The notes beneath the pieces were generated by a model. It saw nothing but the letters and a program-made list of their open reading frames with translations. It had not been told where the DNA came from and did no database searches. Shown piece by piece: positions 1 to 12,213 of a DNA stretch of 64,000 nucleotides; the stretch's first letter is position 1; every line of letters starts with the position of its first letter. Source of the DNA: Favolaschia claudopus (lineage: Eukaryota > Basidiomycota > Agaricomycetes > Agaricales > Mycenaceae); contig JAWWNJ010000083.1 in the NCBI GenBank assembly GCA_037176885.1, positions 310,001-374,000 on the forward strand. The letters are read 5' to 3'. The position numbers and the translations under genes were made by a program.

Positions 1-383
1 ATCGCTGTATTGACTTGAAGCTACAATACAGGTGTGTTTGAAGTCGATATTGTTCGGGACTTTGACTTACCACTTCCCGCGTAGCTCACTCAAGGAGTCG
101 AGCAGGAAGTCTCATTCTTACCGATACCGCTACCGGTGTAGTGTCTCAAGTGGATTAGACTTGGAAGTGGAAGAGGGCCGAGGCACCTCGAAGTAATTAG
201 TACTCGTCGCATATCATACGCACTACCCAGTATTTGAAGGGCGCAACAAGAAAGCGTTGTTAGATAGAGTAGCGCCCAAGTAAGACCTCGAGTAAGAAAT
301 AAGAAATCAAAGACAGATAAAAACCGCGTACCATTCGTTGGCGCGGGCTGTATCAATTGTTCCTTTGAAAGGAAAAGAGGCCC
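1..383. other. No gene recognised at left edge
   Basis: I see no convincing coding exon. An 88-codon minus-strand frame at 90-356 has no recognisable domain. The stretch could hold the promoter of the spliced unit that follows. Confidence 0.4.
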
Positions 384-865
384 ATGGCTAGAATTAGCAC
401 AAACACAATCTCAGGTGCGCAATATCCTCGCTAACTCGTTCCGCAAGTCAATATTTATCTTCCCTTTACAGACTTTCCTCAGTGTCGTTCGGATGCTCTG
501 GGTATGTTTTCATTGATTCAAAATATTGATCATCTCTGTTTACTGAATACATTTATAGCTTTCCACCACTACTACCTCGTACCGCCCTACCCAAAGATCA
601 GAACGAAGATAGGACATGAGGTATGCCTTATCTTCACACCTGCTCCGACACCTTTGCTAACAAGTCAGCCTGCAGGATGTGAAGCATCAACACAAGTCAA
701 ACATACCTTGGTCTCGAGACCACTCCGAGCCTTGTGTATCTGCTACTGTGAGTACTTGACCTATTCCCCTCTCATTTCCTTCATCCCTTTGCCTGTGAAC
801 AGTGTGGATTTAATATAAACTCGACACTTGATCTGCGGAGTGGTCAGCGCCAGACAATTCACTGA
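384..865 (+). CDS. Short multi-exon ORF, unknown product
   Basis: Joining 384-414, 472-501, 559-620, 676-747 and 803-865 gives an open frame of 85 codons starting MARISTN. All four introns are GT-AG and 55-57 nt, and every junction keeps frame. No domain, signal peptide or membrane segment is evident. The frame ends at a TGA (863-865), although clear introns continue downstream. The unit may therefore be a short protein with a spliced 3' UTR, a decayed gene or a non-coding transcript. The intron evidence is firm; the protein call is weak. Confidence 0.35.
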
Positions 866-1656
866 GAGGTACGAAGGTCGTACTTCATCGACAATATCTC
901 ATGACTTGTTCTGCAGCTCGAGTCGAGACCATTTCGACGGCGGCGCAGACTTGCACGTCGAAACCCTCCCATCTGTCTCTTGGGGAGCGCTGGTATGTGT
1001 TCCTATACCTTCTTGACGAGGTGAACATGTCTTCATGCTCTCATTCTAGCGCGGGATTGATTTGACAAGAGGCCGGCTTTGAGGTACGTGTATGTAGTTT
1101 CTTGCGGTTGACTCGCGCTGACTTGAAAACGCAGGACTGCGATTGTTCGATGAATGCGCTGCCTAGGACGGCCGACACGACGAACGGCCGAAGCTTGAGG
1201 TATGCTTCATTTCTTCACCGAGATCGCGCGCGCTGACTTGATCGTACAGAGATGATGCGCGCTGGCATTGGCTTGCAGCCTAAAATTGGTGCGAATGACT
1301 CTTTTGCGAGGTTCCAATTTTCGAGGTACGTCGCATATCTTGCTATTTCCGTGCCGAGCCCCCACTAATTCGCAAACTCAGAACCGTAATCCCGCGAGAA
1401 ACGCAGAACGAGCCGCTTTCTCGTATGTAACAACGTGAGCTTGACTTTCTTGCCGTTTTTGGTCGCGCTGAGTTTGCCGTGCAGAGACGCGTTTTCTCGA
1501 GCGATGCTGGGGGCTGGATTTGTGGTAAGTGCCGAAAGACGTGCGAACGCGGACTGGGCTGATTTCAACTCGCAGAGAGAAGGCGGCGGATTGACTTGTG
1601 CTGGATATAGGCGGATTTGGCACGCGCGCACGGGATGGAGAAGGAGAAATAGATAA
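866..1656 (+). other. Ladder of consecutive introns without a long ORF
   Basis: At least seven further intron-like blocks follow. Among them are 869-916, 993-1049, 1083-1133, 1200-1249 and 1326-1381, then two more starting near 1435 and 1525. Most begin GTAYG, GTRAG or similar, carry a CTGAC/CTGAT-like branch point about 10-15 nt before the acceptor, and end YAG. The exons between them are only about 35-85 nt. All three frames hit stops when the exons are joined, so I cannot assign a protein. This is best read as the 3' part of one transcription unit, either a spliced non-coding RNA or a decayed intron-rich gene. Confidence 0.4.
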
Positions 1657-3399
1657 TATATTCAACGCAGTAGTCTTACTTACAAGTTTTCCTTCATTTC
1701 CTAGCCACCGGTAAGCCCGTTTCCTTCATTTTATTGCGGCACTAATGATTCCCGCAAAAAGAATTGTGAGTTAGAGTGAATTTGTGGGGAATCGGCCGAC
1801 AACGCACCTCAAAAAGCCACCACAATTCCTCTTGACAGTGCACACACGCGTGGCTGCGAAATTCAAAGTCAGAGTTAAGAAAACGGGCAAAGAATGATTA
1901 TGCACCTCAAAGGCCCGCCAACCGTTTCGCCGCCTACGACCCATTAGTTGATGAGAAGTACAATACGGCGCACCACGTTGCGAGGCGTGTTCAAACAAGG
2001 GGTGCTTGCAGGCCGCGCTGAAAGCGCGATACGGAAATTGATTTCAAAAGCGCGTTGGGTGAACGGGCGGAAGTGCTGGATGGGTTGAGCAGGCGGGAGT
2101 ACCACGATCGAGACGCGCGGGTAGAGCGAGAGATGGTCACTTTGAGGGATTGAGTACTGAGTACTGAGTAGTCGATGGGGCGTCGGTGTGTTTCGATTTG
2201 GTGTTGTTGACCAGCCAAACACTCCCGGGAAAAGAACGAAGAAGAGGTCTCGAGGCCGTCGGTATCCGAAGTCGGAGCATGTACCGCACGTTGGCATGAT
2301 GAAGAGTCATTGAAGACCATAAAGAAAGCTGGAAGTATCGAGAGTGTTCCAGCAGGACAGCTTTGAATCGACGTTAGGTGCTGCGCGAGCACGGTCGATA
2401 AGCCGCCCCAACTAAAACTTATGAAAACGCATAACAATGGGTCGATGGCAGCGGGTCAAAGGTCGACAGCGCTATGTAGCCCCTTTAGATTTTGTGAGGA
2501 CAGTTGGAACCCAGATAACCCTTCATGCGTTGGCCGTCATGAAAGGATAGAACTAGAAGCTTCTGAAATTGACTGCGAAAGGTTGCAAAAGTCGAGCAGA
2601 TGCTGGAGAAGGCTGGCAACAAGCTGGCGGGCCTGGACCGGAAGAACCCGGCAAACACATCGACAAACAATGGTCATCCCATGCAGCTCAAAAAGGAAAT
2701 AAATGGAAGCTCGAAACGGTTGCCAAGGAAATTCGCCGATTTTCCCTCGCTATCAAGCTTGCTGGTTTTTTTCCGGAGGATTATGAACGCGATGCGTATG
2801 GTCTCGATGTGCCTGTGAGGGGTCTTCACAAGATGCCAGCCATGGCGATGATTTTTAATGCCCAAAATCTTCGCGTGTCAGGATCTGTGGCCATCGCGGT
2901 CTTCCTTCGGAGTAAACCATGCTCCGAATGTTAGTTTTCCAATTATTTTTGCTGGGCAAATCGGATGTACGGGTTCACTCCGTTTCGAATATCATACATT
3001 TGAATGTTGTATTCACAGCCTCGAAAGAACTCGAAGGAAGCCGTGTTAGATTGGACGGTGTTAACGTGTTGATCCAGAGATACTGACCTTGCATTGTGCC
3101 GAAATGATTTAGGTTCCAATACAACTCTAGAGGGCCCGCAAGCCGAAATCTCTTTCGGAATATGTACTGAGAACAAAACACACGCAAGATGAATTCCATG
3201 ATGAGGGAACCCCCTCGGAAAGTGAGCACTGTAGATTCAAGGTTCTACACGATGCTACAAACTCGACCCGCGTGCGCAAAATGTACGTATGTACAGTAAG
3301 CAAGAAATGTACCGAAGGTACCAAAAGCGAGCCAGCGGGGATTTTGTAGGTGTAGTAACGACACGACTACATTAATGTGAAGTAAGTAACTATGCAAAG
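1657..3399. other. Intergenic, no gene recognised
   Basis: Several 60-150-codon frames exist on both strands (for example 1991-2437 minus and 2569-2934 plus), but none shows a domain or sensible splice junctions. The stretch contains a 26-bp word at 2675-2700 that recurs near 13.2 kb. Confidence 0.4.
2675..2700 (+). repeat. 26-bp word shared with 13243-13268
   Basis: This word and 13243-13268 match at 24 of 26 positions; both contain ATGCARCTCAAAAAGGAAAT. The flanks do not look alike by eye. Possibly the trace of a decayed dispersed repeat. Confidence 0.3.
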
Positions 3400-3765
3400 T
3401 GGATACACAAGTGGTTTTGGTTTGTTGTCCGAATAGCAAAGTCCGAATGTCTGATATACAGTGAGTGAGTAATAGTAATTAAGTAACTTTTGTCCGATGG
3501 TGAAGTCCAATGTAATGTCCAAGCTCGTAGATATGCATGAGGAATCGTGAATGAGCGTGGAGGATAATGCAATAGAAGTCCAAGGTGCGATGATGAATGT
3601 CCGTGAGCACAACAGCGTCCAAGATCAAAAGAGTGTCAGGTCGAAAGGAAAGTACGTCAAGTAAATGAATGGTCTGTCCGTTATCCAGTCCGAAAGCAAA
3701 GGTTCCAAGAATGGCGGCCTCCAGAGCGCGTATAAAAAGGAGGAGTGCCAGTCCGGTCGAAAGCG
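3400..3765 (+). repeat. Interspersed GTCC-word array
   Basis: About ten GTCCGAA, GTCCAA or TGTCCG words occur every 15-40 bp across roughly 360 bp, separated by non-repetitive spacers. It is not a strict tandem repeat. It could be a cluster of binding sites, a transposon terminus or the 3' region of the neighbouring minus-strand gene. Confidence 0.3.
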
Positions 3766-3822
3766 AAGCCCGAAGTGTGAATAGAAAAATATCGTGGTCA
3801 TCTCTCGGAGGACTTTTATCGT

Positions 3823-6056
3823 TTACAGCTCAGCCAATTGCTTTTGCAGCTTGGCGGCAGAGATCCCTGCAATAGGAAAGGATCGTCAGTACCGACAGAC
3901 GCCACAGGAACCGGGTGAAAAACACTTGCCCAAAAGCGGGAATCGGGACGCCAGTTTGGTCATAGCATAAAGGATAGTTCCTAATTCATTACGGATGTCG
4001 GTCGTATTGATAGGAGGCCACGCTGAGCTCAGGGAGGAAACCTCGCGCAAAAGAGTCTCAGCGGCCGTCGTCCAACAAGGCTGAACGAGCACAAGGCGTA
4101 AGTTGAGGGAAGGCCAGGCAACGATATGCACGTACCCCAAGAATAGGATCTAGGAAAACGAAGTCGGGGTCCGTGATCTGCGTTATTACAGCGCCGCACG
4201 CCCTAGCGGCGCGCGAGCACTTGTCATAAGACACAGGGTCGTCAGGAGCAAAGCGCTGGTACAGGTGGAGGATCGCGGCCTGGGTGATCGTGTGTATCGC
4301 GATGAAAACGGCGCGGTTGTCTGGCCCCATGCTGGTCAATTGGTGTAACGGCGGCAATGTCGAAGCGAAGGAGTTGATTGTGAGCTCGAATGCGTGGATT
4401 TCCTGAGGCAGGGAATCTGAGAGCTTGTTTCCTGTATCACTTGTCAGAAAATAGATCGATAGGAAGACCAAGACGCCGTACGCGGATCCCATGTAGCGGA
4501 CAAACTGTCGGCACGTTCTAATAAAGCGGAGGCTTTGGCGCGCAGGGCTGGAGTGGAGTAGCCGTTATCGACCACATCTCCCTCAAGGAACGATTTAATC
4601 GTATGAAAGTTCACACCCGAGCTCATTACGCCCTGTGTGAATGAAGAGTAAGTCGGGTGAGAAGATATGCCAAGACGTGGCTGACTGACCGCCTGGTACT
4701 CCGCAATATCCATCGGCCAAGGGCAGTTGATGGAATTCCACGCCTGGGCTCCGTCTGGGATTATGGTCGGTTTACGAAGCGCGACCGACCAACAACGATC
4801 AAGATTGTAGACCTGCCAGAAGGCAAGGATCCGCTCCCCTTGCTGAATATCCATCTTGGAAGGCTTCAGCTCATCGCTCGCATCGACCAGCCAGCTCGAA
4901 GCATCTGACACGACATCCTCGTGAAAGCCGCACTGTACCGCAAGAGCAGCGGCGGCGCTAGCATGGTAGCTGCCTTCGAGGATACGACCATTGGCAAGGA
5001 AGTAGGACGAGAGTAGGCATGAAGCCTGCACTGCATCGACCATCTTGTCTCCCTCCCGCAGTGCATCGCGAAGAGCATCCAGAGCTTGAGTGAGGTAGTG
5101 CTCTTCGTGCTGTGACAGAGGCTCCGGCCGAGAAATGAAGCAAGCCCACAAGAAGATAGCGTTCATGAGGGCAGGGTGCCGCTGCTCGGCCCTAGGGCGG
5201 CCGAGGCTCTCTCTTAACTGACCCATGTGGATATCGAGCCCACATTGTTGACGATGGGGCGCGAAGATTTCCAAGCTGATAATTATGTTCAGCACCTTGT
5301 AATAAAGAGTGTCGGTCGGCTTACAGCATCGTCGCCAAATCCACCGGGGGCTGGAATTGGTGAGGTTGAGGCTGTTGCATCTGCGGCTCTTGGAAAAACA
5401 TATCCGGAGCAAAGAGAGGAGGCGAGGCAGAGGCACCCTATTGAAGCATGAGGAATTGTTTGTTTGAGAGAGCGAGAATAACTCACGGAGTGGCCTTGAC
5501 CCCATGAACCTTCTGGTGAGTGTGCTGGCGACTCTGCTTGGGAAAACGAATCAGACAAGTTGGCGACCCATACTTCGGAGAGCATACCGGATGGGAAGGG
5601 AGAGTGTCCTGCAGAGAAGGACGCGTCGGCCGAGTCGTATGAAGAAGAAGGGGGTGACTCTGAGAACCCTCGCAGAGAGCGAGGATCGAACAGAGTCACA
5701 GCTGGAGAAATGTAATCGGGATCTTCGAGCTCCCGGACCCGTTGCTCCAAGCGAACGATGGTCTCGCGAAGAAGTTGTGTTCGCGTCTTGCCTTTACCAT
5801 CATCGTATTCGCAGGTATCGCTCTTCTTGGCCCGGGTACATTGTTGGCAGGCGGGTTTGGCCCCATCGCATCTCTAATCTGGGATTTAGCATACGGAATA
5901 GACTTGGCGAATTCAAAAGCACCATTTTCCGTTTCCTACGTCTGGTATTAGTACCTACATAGACAGGCCAACAAAAAACACAGACCTGCATCGTAAACAA
6001 GCTTTGCCTCTTTGCAAGGTGGTAGCACCCTCCGCGAGTAGGGTCTTGTTGGCCAT
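3823..6056 (-). CDS. Zn2Cys6 fungal transcription factor
   Basis: Predicted nuclear regulator with an N-terminal Zn2Cys6 binuclear cluster and a fungal-specific transcription factor (middle homology) domain. The zinc cluster is split by two short introns (5942-5985 and 5874-5922). After splicing it reads CLRCRRRKRKMRC, then DGAKPACQQC and TRAKKSDTC, so all six cysteines are present. A coiled-coil linker follows (IVRLEQRVRELED), then a Ser/Pro- and Gln-rich stretch, then the long helical domain (ORF core 4444-5505) containing the DIQQGERILAFWQVYNLDR signature. Four or more downstream introns join in frame. One of them, 3867-3929, appears to be a GC-AG intron (GCAAGT donor). The start ATG at 6054-6056 is 20-odd residues before the first cysteine. 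Target genes are not evident from context. Confidence 0.9.
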
Positions 6057-7588
6057 TAAATTGAAGGGATATTAAAGTACAAAAAAGTTTGGGTGTGCGC
6101 CGAGCGCTGTGTGAATCAACGGGGAAAAGTGGCCGCGGGCAAAGAGGAGGGAGAGCAAGTAGAGGAAGCGGTGAAGAAGAGAGCGCCAAAAACGAGGACT
6201 AGAGAGAGCGGGAAGGACGGGACATGAAACCAGGGCGGAATCGGGTAGGAAAGTAAGGACAAGGAGTCTACTTGAACGTCCAGAGCATTATAAACTGAGA
6301 CATCAAGACGATCACAGCCGACGCGTCTGACACGGGTCCGTGTTTGAAAATGGGGAAATGTCAGGCCTAGATCACATCGGAATATCAGATCTCGGCTAGT
6401 CATACTTCTTACGAGACCCTCTGTCTTCCGTTTCAGGAACTTCAATTCCGCTCCGAAAAATTTATGAACTTGCCTTATCGAAACTTCGTTCTCTACGTCG
6501 AATCGTGCAGATCCAGCGTCGTCCTCTGGTGCGCAACATATCATTCAAGGGTCTTTTGAGCATGCATCGCATAACCATCTCACCACGGCGAAAGAAAGCC
6601 GCAACACGTTAAGCCAAAGATTCCCCTCGGACCGGTGCCTCTATCATTAATTCCGGAACCGGAGCTGAAATCTCTAGAGCAGACTATAGCCTTCTCGGTA
6701 TTACGATCCTTCCAATTCGCTCAGACGTCAGGGACTGTTTGGGAAGAGGTAGCTTACAGGATCCACGCGTATACCGCGCAAGATAATCGTCGCTGTACAC
6801 CTTCAGGCTTCGTACACCAGAAAATGAATGCGAATTTTGACGGATCGAAAATCCGACAATCAATTTGGATCATACAAGGATCATCATATGAACACCCATA
6901 TGTAGGTCTGCCGCAGCAGTTGATGCCTAAAGAGGAGGGAAAGTTTGAGCGTTTCAACTCCTCAATAATCTTGCCTTCACGACGAATTCTCTACACTGTA
7001 TGTAAAGTGAAAAGCTAATAGTAACAGCTAAACTTTTACAGAGTCGTCTACTCACCTGCCGCGGCAGTGTAATGCAAAAATACACCTACGCCAATCAGGT
7101 TTCGAGAATCCGCGAGTCGGAGCTTCTTTTCGGGACCATTTTGCTCCGATATTCTCGAGTCGGATGGATGAGTCGGGCGGATGAGGCGGGCCGGGCAGGA
7201 CAAGCAATTTCGAGCAGCTTCGAGCTTCGACGAGGCAGATCCTGGCGAATCTCGGTCAATTAAATTCACAAATCCTTTGAACCAGAAGACTGCACGAACC
7301 GCATTTCGGGACTGGACCTTCCTGATTCCAAGAAAGCTGTTCAACAGGGTCTTGATGAATCTTATTTTGGTGTTGAACATCGTTCAAGTTGAATACGGGC
7401 CGCTTTCGATGTGCCGTATTATTATACTCATCGACCGCTCATACCAAGCCCAAACCTATCAACGAGCTTGGCAGTGGGCATTGGGGAAGCCGGTTATCAA
7501 ACTGTCGCTGATCCAGTCGCTGATCTTCCTTCTTTACTGCGGTCCACAAAAGTCAAATCACTCACGCTGTCTTAATCGTATGGCTAGA
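6057..7588. other. Intergenic, no gene recognised
   Basis: Upstream region of the Zn2Cys6 gene followed by about 1.3 kb without a supported gene. The longest frames (6116-6544 minus, 6635-7018 plus) show no domain, and the 7181-7648 frame runs into the MITE that begins at 7589. Confidence 0.45.
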
Positions 7589-7865
7589 GCAGGCCCCCGG
7601 TCACTGACATATAGGTCTGTAACATTGAAAACCCGAATTTTGGCCTGATTTACTCTATTTTTCGGCACTGATGGCGCTCTGGCGGCTTCAAAAACCACCA
7701 TTTTTTTCTGAAAATGCGCGCAAACGCTTAGTTTAGAGGAGCTGCATCGCCCTATCTAGTCAAAACCTCCGTCAGATGGCTGGTTCGCGAAATAGACCTC
7801 TCAAATTGGACGTTGTTTTACTCTATGGATGTTACAGACCTATATGTCAGTGACCGGGGGCCTGC
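7589..7865. mobile_element. MITE, 277 bp with 37-bp perfect TIRs
   Basis: Bases 7589-7625 are exactly the reverse complement of 7829-7865; the arms start GCAGGCCCCCGGTCACTGAC. The interior is AT-richer and non-coding. TAGA stands on both sides (7585-7588 and 7866-7869), consistent with a 4-bp target duplication, though the exact boundary is uncertain by a base or two. The perfect arms suggest recent insertion. The superfamily cannot be assigned without a related autonomous copy. Confidence 0.85.
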
Positions 7866-8951
7866 TAGAGCATGGGAGAGCATGGGGCCGGTGAACACAG
7901 CCAATTTGTTGATACTATTCATTCAACTTTCGGAAATCGGAACAAGTGCTTCAAAGTTCTTCGAACCTTCATTCAGATATTTCAGCGGACTGGCCACATT
8001 CATAAGCACCTACATACTTTCGATTATACGCCTAGAATCGCAGTAGGCCGACGGCAGGAACCAATTCAGACTCGGTACAAGACAGTCGCTCCGTTCAGCC
8101 TGAGTGTTTCGCCGACTCCTAAGTTTCGCGAAAAGAGTGCGCGTAATACCGATGCCTTCATGCCGCGTGAAGCGGATTCTTCCGTGAGGCTGTTTACACG
8201 ATACCAGACAATGCCCACCAACGAATGTAGTTCGGGACGCACCCGTCGACAACCTTGGCGCGCGTTTCGAAAACCCACTTCTTCGAAAGCTCCAACGCGC
8301 TTCATTCATTTTCGTCTTTCTCAACGCTTATCATCCAAAAATCCTGAGTTACTTACTCGGGCCTTGATAACAGCGACGCCGTTCGAGCCGTGCTTCAACT
8401 AGAAGCTCTGTGCTCTGTAATACGTTACGGACACGACGGCATGCATGGTGCACCGCGATTTGCGACGCGCGTGGGCTTGCACGAATCAACTTGAACGTAA
8501 CTTGCCCAGTGGGGAGTTGCGAGGGTTGCTCAGCCTTTCGGATGTTGACGACGCGATCATGTTTCAGCAAGATAAACATTCGCGGTGTGCTGCAATATTC
8601 TGACCCTGAAGTGGAACAAGAAAGATGGTTTTAGGCTAGCATAGAGCCTCAGCGTCAAGCAATATTAATGGACGCAAGCTGCTTGCAAGCGAAGGAATTG
8701 CTCGGCTCAAGACTTGGCCGCGGCGAAAGCAGTTCTTGTCCTAATCGGGTTTTCGGAAGATGTAATGTTTTGGAAGTGTAACAGTGTTCGTGAACAAAGC
8801 CTAGGAGATATCCATTAAGTGAGGTATCCGTTCCACAACAAAAAAAGACATTCAGAAGATATTACATAATATAACAACTAAAGAGATACATACATACAAT
8901 CACAGCGATGCATCGAGTCTGGGGAGCAAATAGTCCAACGAGAGAGACGGT
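7866..8951. other. Intergenic, no gene recognised
   Basis: About 1.1 kb with overlapping short frames on both strands (7872-8402 plus, 8010-8324 minus) and no recognisable domain. The right end contains the 3' flank of the DENN gene. Confidence 0.4.
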
Positions 8952-11901
8952 CTACTGGAATCCTCCGTTCGCAGTCGGAGTGATCATCCTGTCGGACGAA
9001 TAGTCATATCTGTACGACGAAGGACCACCGCCGTACGACGATTGAGACTGCAGTGGCGGAGGCTGATACTGTTGTTGGTGCTCCACCGCGAAGCGCTTCT
9101 CACGCGCATGCGCCTGCCGCACATACGCGTACCGCTGGAAGTGATTGAGCGCCTGTAGGAACTGGACGCCGATCTACCAGACGAGGGACATTGAGGGATT
9201 GATTACAGGACGGGACTAAAGTGCGACTCACGGGGTAGGCTCTCAGTTGGTTGAACAGATCCACCGTCGCGTCCCGCACGGCTTCTTTCTGGTGGAACAG
9301 GCAGAACGCGAGGTGCACCAGTCCACCGCCCTGGGGCATCAGATACGCCAACAGCTGTATGAGACGGGGTTAATGACTTTCGATGCACGTCGATATGCGC
9401 TGACCTCAACAACTTGTTCATATGTCTTAATGCTTTCGGCGAGCGTCCTCGTGATGGCAGTGACCTCTCCATCCGACATATGTTTTGCGTTCCGCATGCG
9501 GAAGAGCTGGTGCGTCACATCAAAGCCTTGTATTGCGTCCATGAGCTGAGCGTTCCTGAAGTCCTATTCTCACCGCTGCCTCAGCCGTGCGGTATATCAT
9601 GAAAACATCGACCCTCACCGCGCATATGTACTCGTAGCTGTTTGTTTTGCGCCAACCCTCGAAACGATGGGAGTTCGCACTGAGCTCCTTCCTACCAGCA
9701 TGCTCGTCATTAAAGACAATCCCGCTCCCCAGCCGCGAATTGGGTGCATTATTATTGAACACAGAGCTCGGATACCCAAACTTTGTCGACCCTGTCGTAT
9801 CTTCCTCATACCGGGAAGCAAGCCGCACGAATCGTAGGACATACTCCGTGAATCGTACACGGACAAGACCCTCGCCGTAATGATATTCGATCGCAGATTT
9901 AATCTGAAAAGAAGCTTGTTAGGAGAAGCATAAGACTCTGGATTACCACAAGAGCTCACGTCTTCGATGAAATGATTGTCTGCGTTATTATCGGCCTTCG
10001 CTACAAAATCCCCCTTCCCGTCCTTAGCGTTCGCGGTCCGGACGATGTCTTCGTCACTTCCCAATGACGTCTCCGTGTTAAACGTGGTACTCCGCACCAT
10101 GTTCGGAAGATTGAGGGGTGCGCCGGTGCTGACAGGGTACGTGCTATGTATATCCCGCGCGACCGTGACGGATCCTGTCGATATGTCAAGTAGCAGATCC
10201 CATGTCGGTGACGATTTGAATATAGGGTTGGTGACCCCCGCAATGTAGGCGGGCCTACACGTCGCGTCAGCTGTCATATCAGGCAACATGGAGAAACAAC
10301 GCACACAGCCTCCCATTCGTCTCGATTATTCAAGTTGGCGTAGGGAAAGGCGCGCTCGATGAACCCGCGTAGGACGGCACCACATCCAGACCCCAACGCG
10401 CAAGCGGAAAGCACGAAACTTGACACCTCCCCCGCAGGCTTTCGATGTCCCAAAAATATTATGCGCTTCCCCGTTACAAGCGCATTAAACAAGATGATTA
10501 TGGGATGCGTCTGCGGGCCGTTCGTGTGGAGATGGGGGTGCTGCGGGCCGGAAACGAGTGTTGTCGAGGAGAAAGCCTTAACCAGCGTAATGAGCGAGTA
10601 CTGCAACAAGAATAAATCATCAGACTCCGCTAATCCGACCAAGGCGCAAACCTACGTCGCCGACTTCCTCGGAAAATGTCGCCAGTGGCATTTTTATAGG
10701 CAGCTGATGGTCCTTGTACGCGACCGTCGTGTGGTAAAAGTGGGTGTCTTTGGCCATCCCTGTCCGCATAGTCGTGGGGTCATAATACGAGGGAGTATGT
10801 ATCATCGAAGGCCGCATTTTCATATGTGCTTGAGATGAGCCAGACGAGGCGTCGGTTGATCGCCGTCGACGAGTGGACTCGGTCACTGTAGTGCCCACGA
10901 ACGACAAGATGCTCCCGTCCTCGCCTTCATTGTCATCGATCCCACTTTCGTCGCCTACCCAGACGGCACTCCCACCAAGCGAGAAAGAGGCCTCCGAGGG
11001 AGAAGACTGTCCTGTCGGTGGCTGAACCTGCACTGCAGTCTCTTCACGCTCCTGACTACGCATCAAGATGCCCTCCTCAAAACTAGAGAACGATTCCGCG
11101 GACTGAGTCGCTCGGTGCTGCACGCTCTTGCCGTTGTTCTTGACCGCGGCATGAGTGCTGTTCGGGAGGTGCGCAAGATAGGTGAATTTCTCTGCAAACA
11201 CGTCTTTCCGTTCTGAAGAACGCATGACCATCTTCTCGTTGCGCGTCAGAATGGGCGCTCCGGAGAGGTCCATCGAGTTGACAGCATCAAAGAGGCGGGC
11301 GAGACAGTCCTGGGACGGATCTGAGAGGTAGTCGTCGAGAGCCATTAGCAGAACAGGCTACACAAAATGCGATGAAAAATGTTTCGAGCAGGCAATGCGA
11401 TTCCTACCTTGAAGATCTGAATAAATGGATGTCGCGTGCATATCGCTAATGCCAGGACCCTCGCACCTCTGTCTCCATCTAGTCAGTCCATGACGAACCA
11501 TGGTAAAATAGTATCGCGCACCTATCCAACGAAGCATCGTGCTTGGTTCGCACCAGATTCAGCACACAAAGCAGTTCAGGTTTCGGAGCTTCACCCGCAA
11601 GAGCGGTCGTCTTGACTTCCGGTGTATCCAGAGCAAGAATCGGAGAGATTGTATTGAACGTAGTCTGATTTAGGAAAAAGATGGTCCAATCGTCGAGTTG
11701 AGTCTCTGCTCCGTCCGGGAGCATCGACATAGCAAGAACACTTGCTCCGGCGTCAGAATATCCTCCAAATTGTCTGTTGGACGCGTGTACCTACCTTTCA
11801 TCGACACCTAAGGGTTGCGGGAATTGATATTTAAGTTGGGCTCCAGCCAGAATATCGAACTCTGCCAGAAGAACGAATGAGCAGTGGCCATCGCTTCCCA
11901 T
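8952..11901 (-). CDS. AFI1: Afi1/MesA-like DENN-domain polarity protein
   Basis: Homologue of the Arf3-interacting Afi1 / Aspergillus MesA family, which link Arf GTPase signalling to cell polarity at the hyphal tip (family knowledge). The N-terminal exon gives MGSDGHCSFVLLAEFDILAG, the entry of the Afi1 docking domain. It continues after an intron with AMSMLPDGAETQLDDWTIFF. The exon at 10620-11345 includes NSMDLSGAP and an acidic, Ser-rich spacer. After another intron comes the DENN/SPA core (YSLITLVKAFSS, NALVTGKRIIFLGH, GFIERAFPYANL, then PAYIAGVTNPIF). The C-terminus is Gln/Ser/Tyr-rich and ends at TAG 8952-8954. It is spread over many exons, all joined by short introns. Start ATG at 11899-11901. 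Confidence 0.88.
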
Positions 11902-12213
11902 GGCAGACAAGCTCTTGAATGTCGAGACCTATGGCAGCCAAAGAGTATCCGTTTAGCAGATCATCGTTGAGTTCGAGGAGGATATTTGGTTTCAGCTTCG
12001 AAAGTAAATACAGCTAATAGATATTGTTTTCTTTTCAAAAATTGCATGAACGGCAAAAGTCTATGGAAGCGTAAAGAGTATACAGATCTATTGACAAAAG
12101 GAATGATATGGCAAAATTTCGCAGATAAAATATAAAACCCAGTACTATACCGAATACTTTCTGTCTATTCTCTATGCCAGACTCTGGCCATCTATACCAG
12201 CGAAGAATACTGC
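11902..12213. other. Intergenic spacer
   Basis: AT-rich stretch between the DENN gene start and the transposase relic. No feature recognised. Confidence 0.4.

Noticed and set aside
7181..7648. 155-codon plus-strand ORF
   Set aside because: It runs into the left arm of the MITE at 7589 and has no domain.
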